Shown here piece after piece: positions 8,329 through 14,198 of a DNA stretch of 21,276 nucleotides. Where the stretch lies: positions 1 to 21,276 of the forward strand of contig JAISNF010000149.1 of the NCBI GenBank assembly GCA_031276415.1. Direction: 5' to 3'. The notes under the pieces are model-generated. The model was given only the letters and a program-made list of their open reading frames with translations. It did not search any database and had not been told where the DNA came from. This stretch comes from Planctomycetaceae bacterium. Its GTDB lineage: Bacteria > Planctomycetota > Planctomycetia > Pirellulales > Thermoguttaceae. The translations under genes were made by a program, and so were the position numbers. Numbering within the stretch: the stretch's first letter is position 1; each line of letters starts with the position of its first letter.

Positions 8329-9096
8329 TTAAACCAAACTTTCATATTGCTCATGAACATAAGGTTCTGTTACTGATTCTAAATGTTTCGCAATACGCCC
8401 ATAAAGATCAAGAAGGTTTTGCCATTGAACTGCGGAAAGCGAAACTTTGGCACCTTCCGCTCCTTCTTCTCCGTTTTTCGATTCCAATGGTTCGGAACGA
8501 ACTGTTGCCGTCAAATAACGTAACCGAATAAGAAGATATTGCAGAAATTCCATCATCTGAGCCAATTGACGCGGCGGAAGATCAATCGGCGGATCAGGCG
8601 GAGCCAATAAACGAAGCGGAGCCAGTTCCTCCTTGAAAAGACCACGAAAAATTTCAACCTCAAATAAATGCGACGATAATTTTTCTACTTTCGATCCTTC
8701 CATGTAACGTTCAAGAAATTGAAACTCATCACCGTCAATACCCATCGGAACCGATGAAGATTGATCTTCCCGACTCAATTTCGCAAGACGCGCCGCAATC
8801 TCGTCCGTCGAACCAAAAATCAAAACAGATCGCCCCGCCGAAATAATATCTCCCGGACGAAGTTGCCAAACGTGAACAACCTCACCGTTGACCCGCGTTC
8901 CATTCGTACTTTGAAGATCCGTTAAAAGAATCACCCCGTCATTTTCGTGAATTTTCAAATGATAACGGCTAACCCGTTCATCATTCAGTTGAACAAAATT
9001 CCCCTCTTCACGTCCAATGGAAACCGGAGTCGCTATTTGTTGGAACGCTTTCCCCCGCTCAGGACCATCCAAAATTCGAAGTGTCACCAATGCCAT
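8329..9096 (-). CDS. FHA domain protein
   Basis: A 255-residue protein with a forkhead-associated domain at about residues 24-95. It shows VSIGRE (25-30), VSRYHLKIH (42-50) and LQSTNGTRVNG (61-71), the conserved Gly-Arg, Ser...His and Asn-Gly residues that hold phosphothreonine peptides. The rest (100-255) is helical and charged, with no recognised domain. It probably reads out a serine/threonine kinase signal; no kinase gene is in the window. I start it at the ATG at 9096 (MALVTLRIL), where FHA homology begins. An upstream in-frame ATG at 9153 would add 19 residues with no family support. It is divergent from the efflux adaptor gene across 284 bp. Confidence 0.88.
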   Translation of the reverse strand: MALVTLRILDGPERGKAFQQIATPVSIGREEGNFVQLNDERVSRYHLKIHENDGVILLTDLQSTNGTRVNGEVVHVWQLRPGDIISAGRSVLIFGSTDEIAARLAKLSREDQSSSVPMGIDGDEFQFLERYMEGSKVEKLSSHLFEVEIFRGLFKEELAPLRLLAPPDPPIDLPPRQLAQMMEFLQYLLIRLRYLTATVRSEPLESKNGEEGAEGAKVSLSAVQWQNLLDLYGRIAKHLESVTEPYVHEQYESLV

Positions 9097-9179
9097 AAAA
9101 TCGTTAAAATTAAAACAAACTAACTTTCCAAAACCGTAACCATATATCTGCAAATATCATCTCGTATCATTTCGTCATT

Positions 9180-9207
9180 GATTTTATGCGATTGATTTTA
9201 TGCGATT
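9180..9207. repeat. 14-bp perfect tandem duplication in a divergent promoter region
   Basis: GATTTTATGCGATT is present twice in a row (9180-9193 and 9194-9207), about 85 bp ahead of the FHA start and 173 bp ahead of the adaptor start. It could be a paired regulator site or a replication slip. Nothing else clear was seen in the 9097-9380 gap. Confidence 0.6.
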
Positions 9208-9380
9208 TTCAAAAACAATCAACAACTTTCCTTATGTTTTTTGTGAAAACTTGTTTTAGGGAGATTCTTGACCACTTGTCTTTTTGAGAAAATTGAGTAA
9301 ACTTATATCCCAAACCGGCGTTTCAAACAAAAGTTTTATTTTTACCATCCGAATCACTTTCAAATTAAATATATCGAACA

Positions 9381-11018
9381 ATGAAATTCAGAATTTATAC
9401 CGAAATTTACAAAAGTCTGTTTTTAGGGGGTATTTTGGCGTTTATTCTTTTCGCCCCAACCGGTTGCGGAACGAAGCAAACACAAAATCCCGCCAATCCT
9501 GCCGAAATTCCCAAAACGGAAGTCGTTGTTGACAAAGTTGGTCAGGAAGATGTTCAACTTTACATGTATGTGGAGGGACGTACTGTACCTTATAAATTGG
9601 TTGATATTCGGGTACGTGTTGCCGGTTATCTTGAGCAGTTGTTTTTCAAAGCCGGTGATATTGTCAAAGCCGGTGATCGTTTGGCGTTAATCGAACAAGA
9701 TCAGTTTCAAGTTGGTCTTGACGCCGCAAAAGCCGAACTGGCTTTGAACGAGGCAAAAGCCGCTCTTGCCAAATCCAATCTTGACCGCGCAAAACAACTC
9801 ATCGATTCCGTAACAATCTCCATCGAAGAATTTCAGTCCCGACAAGCAGAATTTCAAACCGCTCAAGCCTCCGTTGAACTTGCCAAAACTTCCGTCCGGC
9901 GAGCAGAACTTGATCTCCAATACACCGATTTGAGGTCTCCCATTACCGGTAAAGGTTCAAAAAATCTGGTGGATATCGGAAATTACGTCAGTCCAACCGG
10001 TAATCAATCCGTCATTATGTCCATTGCCCAATTGGATCCGATTTATGTCGACTTCTTCATCAGTGACCGGCAATTCATCGCAATGAAAGAAGCGTTAGGA
10101 TTCCGCGAAAAATTCGATGAAGCACTCAAACTTTTTACCGAAGAAGAACTAAACAGAACAAATAATGCCGAAAATAAAAACCCCGAAAATAAAGAAACAG
10201 ATTCTGAAAATAAAGAACTCGAAATTCAATTGCCGCAAAAGAACGATTCGGAAAATGAACAACGCGGAACTTTTGAAGTCGCCTTGTCAACCGGTACCGA
10301 TGTGTTGAGTGCGGATTTTTCGCTTAAAGGCAAAATTATTGCTTTAGTTGATAACCGGATTACTCTTGAAACAGGACAGATTACTCTTCGCGGTGAACTG
10401 CGAAATCCGTTGTTGCATATTAATGGACGTGATGATTACATGATTTATCCGGGTCAGATTTGTCGTGTTCGGATTCCTTACGAACAGGTCAAAAATGCCA
10501 TTCTGATTCGCGAAAAAGCCATTCAAACTGATCTTGATACGAAATATATTCTCATCGTGGAAAAAGGAATGTACACGCCGACAGACCGTTTTAATCGACC
10601 GCTCAAAGACAAAAACGGTGATCCGGTTCCGGCTTACGAAACATATCTTGTGAAACGGCGTGATATTAAAATTGGGAGGTTGCTTGATTCTCAAATGCGG
10701 ATTGTTCTGGAAGGTCTTAATGCGGGTGAAACGTATATTGTTGAAGGACTTCAACGTACTCGAATCGGAATGGAAGTGGCTCCAATCACTTTGGAAGAAT
10801 ACAACAAACGCCGTCTCGCCGAAACTTCTTCAACTGAATCCGTTACAAAAGAAACGCTTACAAAGGAAACGACTTCCGATAAAACGACAACTGATACCGT
10901 TAAAAAAGAAGAACCGGAAACAACAATAAAACAAACGGAAGTTCCCAAAGAATCGCCTCAAACGGACACAATTTCCGAGCCGCAGGAAAATAACCCTTCA
11001 CCGCAAGTCCAACCATAA
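9381..11018 (+). CDS. RND efflux periplasmic adaptor subunit (MexA/AcrA-like membrane fusion protein)
   Basis: A 545-residue adaptor that would link an inner-membrane RND pump to an outer-membrane channel. The N-terminus is a signal sequence with a possible lipoprotein cysteine (APTGC, C29; the preceding box is atypical). The order is normal for the family: strand and lipoyl motif (RVRVAGYLEQLFFKAGDIVKAGDRLALIE, about 73-102), alpha hairpin (105-170), second lipoyl half (LRSPITGKGSKNLVDIGNYVSP), beta barrel and membrane-proximal domain. It is longer than MexA (about 380 residues). An Asn/Glu/Lys-rich insert with ENK repeats sits at about 254-297, and a Thr/Lys/Glu/Pro-rich tail starts near 479; both look disordered. 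The matching permease is not next to it: three toxin-antitoxin modules intervene, starting 13 bp after the stop. Confidence 0.92.
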   Translation: MKFRIYTEIYKSLFLGGILAFILFAPTGCGTKQTQNPANPAEIPKTEVVVDKVGQEDVQLYMYVEGRTVPYKLVDIRVRVAGYLEQLFFKAGDIVKAGDRLALIEQDQFQVGLDAAKAELALNEAKAALAKSNLDRAKQLIDSVTISIEEFQSRQAEFQTAQASVELAKTSVRRAELDLQYTDLRSPITGKGSKNLVDIGNYVSPTGNQSVIMSIAQLDPIYVDFFISDRQFIAMKEALGFREKFDEALKLFTEEELNRTNNAENKNPENKETDSENKELEIQLPQKNDSENEQRGTFEVALSTGTDVLSADFSLKGKIIALVDNRITLETGQITLRGELRNPLLHINGRDDYMIYPGQICRVRIPYEQVKNAILIREKAIQTDLDTKYILIVEKGMYTPTDRFNRPLKDKNGDPVPAYETYLVKRRDIKIGRLLDSQMRIVLEGLNAGETYIVEGLQRTRIGMEVAPITLEEYNKRRLAETSSTESVTKETLTKETTSDKTTTDTVKKEEPETTIKQTEVPKESPQTDTISEPQENNPSPQVQP

Positions 11019-11057
11019 AAAGAATAATTGTATCTTATTTTGTGTCCTTTCCAAATG

Positions 11058-11071
11058 TTTACTGGAGTAAA
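11058..11071. promoter_or_regulatory. Palindrome over the ribosome binding site, copy 1
   Basis: TTTACT-GG-AGTAAA is a perfect inverted repeat with a 2-bp centre, and the GGAG ribosome-binding sequence lies in its centre and right arm, 12 bp before the ATG. The same 14 bp is repeated ahead of the other two modules (11876-11889, 12704-12717). It could be an operator for the antitoxin complex or an RNA feature; repression is inferred. Confidence 0.5.
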
Positions 11072-11079
11072 AATTAACG

Positions 11080-11427
11080 ATGACTCAATTACATTCTATT
11101 TCCGGTGCGCCGTTTGATGTTCACGTTCCTGCGGAAATTCCGTGTCCGGTACCGGATTGGGAAAACGGCGTTCTCCGTGCCTATTCGCCGGAAGAACGAA
11201 AATCAATCTACAACTGGTATGTCGAATGCGGTTTGGCAAAACCATTGGAGGAAATTCTTGGAGATGCGAGACCAATGACTAAACAAGATTTGGAAGAAAT
11301 GAGAAGAGTTGCGGAGGAATTGTTTCCTCCTGAAGAGAATTGGGATGACTTTTGGAATGAAATAGATGAAATGAAAAGGGAAAGTTTTCAAGTCCAACTG
11401 GAAAAAATGAAACGAGATGAAATATGA
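11080..11427 (+). CDS. Putative antitoxin, module 1
   Basis: A 115-residue acidic and charged protein that I cannot place in a named antitoxin family. It shares its first 59 residues almost exactly with the other two copies (MTQLHSISG... to NWYVE.GL.KPLEEI). This shared part contains the motif PCPVPDWEN. The remainder (60-115) is helical, rich in Glu and Lys, and close only to copy 3. The call of antitoxin rests on context: small size, position directly ahead of a PIN-domain gene, and a TGA stop overlapping the toxin ATG (ATGA, 11424-11427). By analogy with VapB proteins the N-terminal part might bind DNA and the C-terminal part the toxin. This copy is complete although its own toxin is frameshifted. 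Confidence 0.65.
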   Translation: MTQLHSISGAPFDVHVPAEIPCPVPDWENGVLRAYSPEERKSIYNWYVECGLAKPLEEILGDARPMTKQDLEEMRRVAEELFPPEENWDDFWNEIDEMKRESFQVQLEKMKRDEI

Positions 11428-11830
11428 CGGACAATATAATTGTTGTCGATACTTGCGTTTTCTCCTACCGTTTCAAAGGTCATTCATTAGCCAATGACTA
11501 TGAAAAACATTTGGAAGGAAAAACTTGTTTACTTTCTTTTCAAACATTAGGAGAAATAATACGTTGGGCATTAAAGAATAATTGGGGGGATAAAAGAAAA
11601 AATTGTGTATGCAAGTGATTAACAAACAATATAAAATCGTTCACTCCAATAATGCGATTGCCGGATGGTTTGCTTTTGTGATGTTTATCCGTAAAAATCA
11701 ACCGATTTCGATTCAGGATGCTTGGATTGCCGCAACAGCGTTGGCATTGGGTTGTCCGTTATTAACACATAACGCAAAGGATTTTGAAAATATTCCTGGT
11801 TTAGAAATTATTACAGAATATACTGCTTGA
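11424..11830 (+). pseudogene. PIN-domain toxin (VapC-like), module 1, frameshifted
   Basis: The frame beginning IIVVDTCVFSYRF runs through the first acidic PIN residues (D in VVDTC, E in LGEII). It then meets a run of six A residues at 11597-11602, where the otherwise similar copy 3 has seven. The missing base sends translation to a TGA at 11616-11618. The second half continues in another frame (about 11619-11830) with the remaining PIN residues intact (QDAWIAATAL, THNAKDF). The product would be a 64-residue fragment lacking half the active site. It may be a real inactivation, a slippery A-tract that allows some full-length product, or a sequencing error. Intact homologues lie at 12254 and 13070. 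Confidence 0.8.
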
Positions 11831-11875
11831 GGATAAAATAATGATTTGTATTTTATTTTGTGTCCTTTCCAAATG

Positions 11876-11889
11876 TTTACTGGAGTAAA
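11876..11889. promoter_or_regulatory. Palindrome over the ribosome binding site, copy 2
   Basis: Same TTTACT-GG-AGTAAA inverted repeat as in copy 1, at the same distance from the antitoxin ATG (11898). Confidence 0.5.
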
Positions 11890-11897
11890 AATTAACG

Positions 11898-12248
11898 ATG
11901 ACTCAATTACATTCTATTTCCGGTGCGTCGTTTGATGTTCATGTTCCTGCGGAAATTCCGTGTCCGGTACCGGATTGGGAAAACCATGTCCTTCGTGCCT
12001 ATTCACAAGAAGAACAAAAATCAATCTACAACTGGTATGTCGAGCGCGGTTTGGTAAAACCATTGGAGGAAATAGTCGAATCACAAAAACGACAAAAGAA
12101 AACAAAGAATGTAACTACAAATCGTGAACCCCTTTTGAGTGATGAAGAATTTGATGCATTTATGGCTGTTCTCGAAGAAAGTCGGCGTACAAGCAGAGAA
12201 TTAGAAACTCAACGTGATAATTTTATTGACAATATTGAACAATCTTAA
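11898..12248 (+). CDS. Putative antitoxin, module 2, with divergent C-terminus
   Basis: A 116-residue protein. Residues 1-59 match the other two copies almost residue for residue. From residue 60 the sequence is unrelated by eye: a basic stretch (VESQKRQKKTKN) followed by LLSDEEFDAFMAVLEESRR and an acidic helical end. No family was recognised. The stop is 5 bp before the toxin start. Since the toxin of this module also differs from the others in its N-terminal half, the C-terminal part of this protein is the likely toxin-binding part that has changed together with its partner. That is inference; the sequence shows only the linked divergence. Confidence 0.65.
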   Translation: MTQLHSISGASFDVHVPAEIPCPVPDWENHVLRAYSQEEQKSIYNWYVERGLVKPLEEIVESQKRQKKTKNVTTNREPLLSDEEFDAFMAVLEESRRTSRELETQRDNFIDNIEQS

Positions 12249-12253
12249 CAAAA

Positions 12254-12658
12254 ATGAAACATCCTATTGTTGTCGATACATGTGTTTTCTCGTATGACTT
12301 TAATCATCATACGTTAGCGGTTTTGTATGAACGATATTTGAACGAGTATAAATGTTTTCTTTCTTTTCAATCACTAGGCGAGTTGTATTACGGGGCACTT
12401 CAACGAAACTGGGGAAATCATAAAACAGAACGATTAAAAGAAATAGTTGCAGAAAATTATACTATTATTCATTCAAATGATGTGATTGCCGAATGGTTTG
12501 CTTTTGTGCGGACAGTTCGCCGGAAGCAACCGATTTCGGCTCAAGATGCTTGGATTGCCGCAACCGCGTCGGCATTGGGTTGTCCGCTATTAACACATAA
12601 CGCAAAGGATTTTGAAAATATTCCTGGTTTAGAAATTATTACAGAATATACTGCTTGA
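12254..12658 (+). CDS. PIN-domain toxin (VapC-like), module 2
   Basis: A complete 134-residue PIN-domain protein, expected to be a metal-dependent ribonuclease. The four conserved acidic positions are present: D8 (IVVDTC), E43 (LGELYYG), D98 (QDAWIAATA) and D119 (THNAKDF), with N116 nearby. Length is normal for VapC. Target RNA is unknown; VapC enzymes commonly cut tRNA or rRNA loops. Residues 1-14 and about 74-134 closely match the other two toxins, while 15-73 differ (YDFNHHTLAVLYERYLNEY against YRFKGHSLANDYEKHLEGK). This is the only module in which both genes are intact. Transcription would run on toward the next module, which starts about 20 bp later. Confidence 0.9.
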   Translation: MKHPIVVDTCVFSYDFNHHTLAVLYERYLNEYKCFLSFQSLGELYYGALQRNWGNHKTERLKEIVAENYTIIHSNDVIAEWFAFVRTVRRKQPISAQDAWIAATASALGCPLLTHNAKDFENIPGLEIITEYTA

Positions 12659-12703
12659 GAATAAAATAATGATTTGTATTTTATTTTGTGTCCTTTCCAA
12701 ATG

Positions 12704-12717
12704 TTTACTGGAGTAAA
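12704..12717. promoter_or_regulatory. Palindrome over the ribosome binding site, copy 3
   Basis: Third exact copy of the TTTACT-GG-AGTAAA inverted repeat, again ending nine bases before the antitoxin ATG (12726). Confidence 0.5.
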
Positions 12718-12725
12718 AATTAACG

Positions 12726-13016
12726 ATGACTCAATTACATTCTATTTCCGGTGCGTCGTTTGATATTCACGTTCCTGAGAAGATTCCGTGTCCGGTGCCG
12801 GATTGGGAAAACGGCGTCCTGCGTGCCTATTCACAAGAAGAACAAAAATCAATCCGTAATTGGTATGTTGAACGCGGTTTGGTAAAACCATTGGAGGAAA
12901 TTCTTGGAGATGCGAGACCAATGACCAAACAAGATTTGGAAAAAATAAAAAAAGCTTGTCAGGAATTGTTTCCGCTTGAAGAGGAATGCGATGATTTTGG
13001 GAACGAAATAGAATAA
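12726..13016 (+). CDS. Putative antitoxin, module 3, C-terminally truncated
   Basis: A 96-residue relative of the module 1 protein. The shared N-terminus is intact and the C-terminal region is the module 1 type. The frame stops at TAA 13014-13016, where module 1 reads on for 19 more residues. The lost part is still visible as DNA (13017-13072, matching ESFQVQLEKMKRDE) but contains a second stop (TAG, 13050-13052). An ATG directly after the first stop opens an 11-codon frame. The protein therefore lacks the end that in module 1 overlaps its toxin gene. If toxin binding is C-terminal it may be weakened, leaving the intact toxin 3 poorly matched. It could alternatively rely on the module 1 antitoxin, whose sequence is the closest. 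Confidence 0.62.
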   Translation: MTQLHSISGASFDIHVPEKIPCPVPDWENGVLRAYSQEEQKSIRNWYVERGLVKPLEEILGDARPMTKQDLEKIKKACQELFPLEEECDDFGNEIE

Positions 13017-13069
13017 ATGAACAAGGAACGTTTTCAAGTCCAACTACAATAGATGAAACGAGATGAAAT

Positions 13070-13477
13070 ATGATAGGCGATATAATTGTTGTCGATACTT
13101 GTGTATTCTCCTACCGTTTCAAAGGTCATTCATTAGCGAATAACTATGAAAAATATTTGGAAGGAAAAACTTGTTTACTTTCCTTTCAAACATTGGGAGA
13201 AATAATAAATTGGGCATTAAAGAATAATTGGGGAGATGAAAGAAAAAAATTGTGTATGCAAGTGATTGACGAGTATTATAAAATCATTCACTCAGATAAT
13301 GAGATTGTCGGATGGTTTGCTTTTGTGAGGACAGTTCGCCGGAATCGACCGATTTCGGTTCAGGATGCTTGGATTGCCGCAACAGCATTGGCTTTGGGTT
13401 GTCCGCTATTAACACATAACGCCAAGGATTTTGAAAATATTCCCGGTTTAAAGATTATTACAGAATATACTGCTTGA
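13070..13477 (+). CDS. PIN-domain toxin (VapC-like), module 3
   Basis: A complete 135-residue PIN-domain protein with the acidic residues D9 (VVDTC), E44 (LGEII), D99 (QDAWIAATAL) and D120 (THNAKDF). It is the intact version of the frameshifted module 1 toxin, sharing the same central region (RFKGHSLAN, LKNNWGDE) and carrying seven A residues where module 1 has six. The expected activity is metal-dependent RNA cleavage; its target is unknown. The start is 53 bp after the truncated antitoxin stop, so the ATGA coupling seen in module 1 is lost here. Its last 60 residues are nearly the same as those of both other toxins. Confidence 0.9.
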   Translation: MIGDIIVVDTCVFSYRFKGHSLANNYEKYLEGKTCLLSFQTLGEIINWALKNNWGDERKKLCMQVIDEYYKIIHSDNEIVGWFAFVRTVRRNRPISVQDAWIAATALALGCPLLTHNAKDFENIPGLKIITEYTA

Positions 13478-13545
13478 GAATAAAATAATGATTTGATCAA
13501 AAGTATTGAATCCATTACGGCAACAGAAAAAAATTTGATTCAAAT

Positions 13546-13593
13546 TGTCCCATCGGGGCATTTCCAATGTAGCCGGTGGTTTTAACCGCCGGA
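13546..13593 (+). repeat. GGGGCATTTCC/GGTTTTAACC-family dispersed repeat
   Basis: TCGGGGCATTTCCAATGTAG followed by CCGGTGGTTTTAACCGCCGG, the latter nearly self-complementary. It lies in the 229-bp gap between toxin 3 and the dinD remnant. Nothing else is recognised in that gap. Confidence 0.75.
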
Positions 13594-13706
13594 ACTTGGA
13601 GAATCCGAAACAATTTATTGTGTATTTTAGAACGTATTGTTGACATTTAATAATTAGTAACATTTAATTTAAACTGTTTTGCGTTATAGATACGGATTTA
13701 ATTATT

Positions 13707-14033
13707 ATGGACAAAAAGATTGTACGGCAACTTCATGCTGATTTTGAGCGGGCTGCTCAAAAGGACGAGGCGAGTGGTGTTGAATATTGGCTTGCGCGGG
13801 ACTTGCAAAAGTTGCTTGGTTACACTCAATGGCGGAACTTTGAAAAGGTCATTGAAAAGGCAATCGTGGCATGTCAAAACACCGGACAAAATCCTGAAAA
13901 CCATTTTGCGCGCGTGCGCAAAATGGTCAATATCGGGTCGGGAGGTAGGCAACGTTTCGCCTGCAACGTTGCGTTGGCGTACTCGCTGACTTGCCCCTGT
14001 CGTTGGACGGAAATCAGAACGCCCAAACGTTAG
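13707..14033 (+). pseudogene. Truncated DinD-like (DNA damage-inducible protein D) remnant
   Basis: The first 80 or so residues match the N-terminus of DinD proteins: EYWLARDLQKLLGYTQWRNFEKVIEKA (26-52), CQNTGQNPENHF (56-67) and RKMVNIGSGG (71-80). Full-length DinD is about 270-280 residues and continues with a conserved segment containing SRYACYLI. Here homology stops near base 13948, and the frame runs 27 more unrelated residues to a TAG at 14031. The missing two thirds are not seen downstream, so this is a remnant, probably inactive. E. coli DinD is an SOS-induced inhibitor of RecA-mediated strand exchange. It is co-directional with the modules and the permease and was probably brought in with the former. 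Confidence 0.75.
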
Positions 14034-14035
14034 GC
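13949..14035. other. Hairpin-rich junction at the dinD break
   Basis: GCAACGTT (13949-13956) and AACGTTGC (13965-13972) form an exact inverted repeat where DinD homology ends. A looser pairing joins GCCTGCAACGTT with the far end CAAACGTTAGGC (14024-14035). GTTAGGC at 14029-14035 fits the integron attC right-core form GTTRRRY, but no partner RYYYAAC core was found upstream, so this is not called attC. From 14036 to 14198 I see only AT-rich DNA, probably with the permease promoter. Confidence 0.3.
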
Positions 14036-14198
14036 AACATGAATTGTCGGCGTTAATTTGATTCACTGTCGGCGAATACGCAGACCAACTACGAAGCGGA
14101 TTAAGCGGGTTAATTAGTACATTTAACTTAAAACTTACCTAAACTTAAAATTTAACTATTGGCGTGTTATTTTGTAGCGCGTCGAACAATATAGAAAC

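Larger units (their letters stand above)
11031..11848 (+). repeat. Tandem toxin-antitoxin module, copy 1
   Basis: First of three direct copies of an 818-828 bp unit. It includes a shared upstream block, an antitoxin-like gene and a PIN-domain gene. The antitoxin starts lie 818 and 828 bp apart. The copy begins 13 bp after the adaptor stop codon. The toxin frame in this copy is broken. Confidence 0.9.
11849..12676 (+). repeat. Tandem toxin-antitoxin module, copy 2
   Basis: Second direct copy, 828 bp. The first about 225 bp and the last about 205 bp are near-identical to the other copies, while about 12075-12468 is strongly diverged. Both genes are intact. Confidence 0.9.
12677..13495 (+). repeat. 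Tandem toxin-antitoxin module, copy 3
   Basis: Third direct copy, 819 bp. It resembles copy 1 along its whole length and ends at GATTTG (13490-13495), where unrelated sequence begins. Confidence 0.9.

Noticed and set aside
9268..9297. Sigma-70 promoter for the adaptor gene starting with TTGACC
   Set aside because: No acceptable -10 sequence lies at the right distance.
11031..13495. Insertion sequence or phage origin for the modules
   Set aside because: No transposase, integrase or terminal inverted repeats were seen at the array edges; plain tandem duplication explains the copies.
14029..14035. Integron attC site
   Set aside because: Only the right core form GTTAGGC is present; no matching RYYYAAC core was found upstream and no integrase is in the window.
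13698..14066. Minus-strand 122-codon frame over the dinD remnant
   Set aside because: The plus strand has clear DinD homology, while the minus product shows no recognisable motif.
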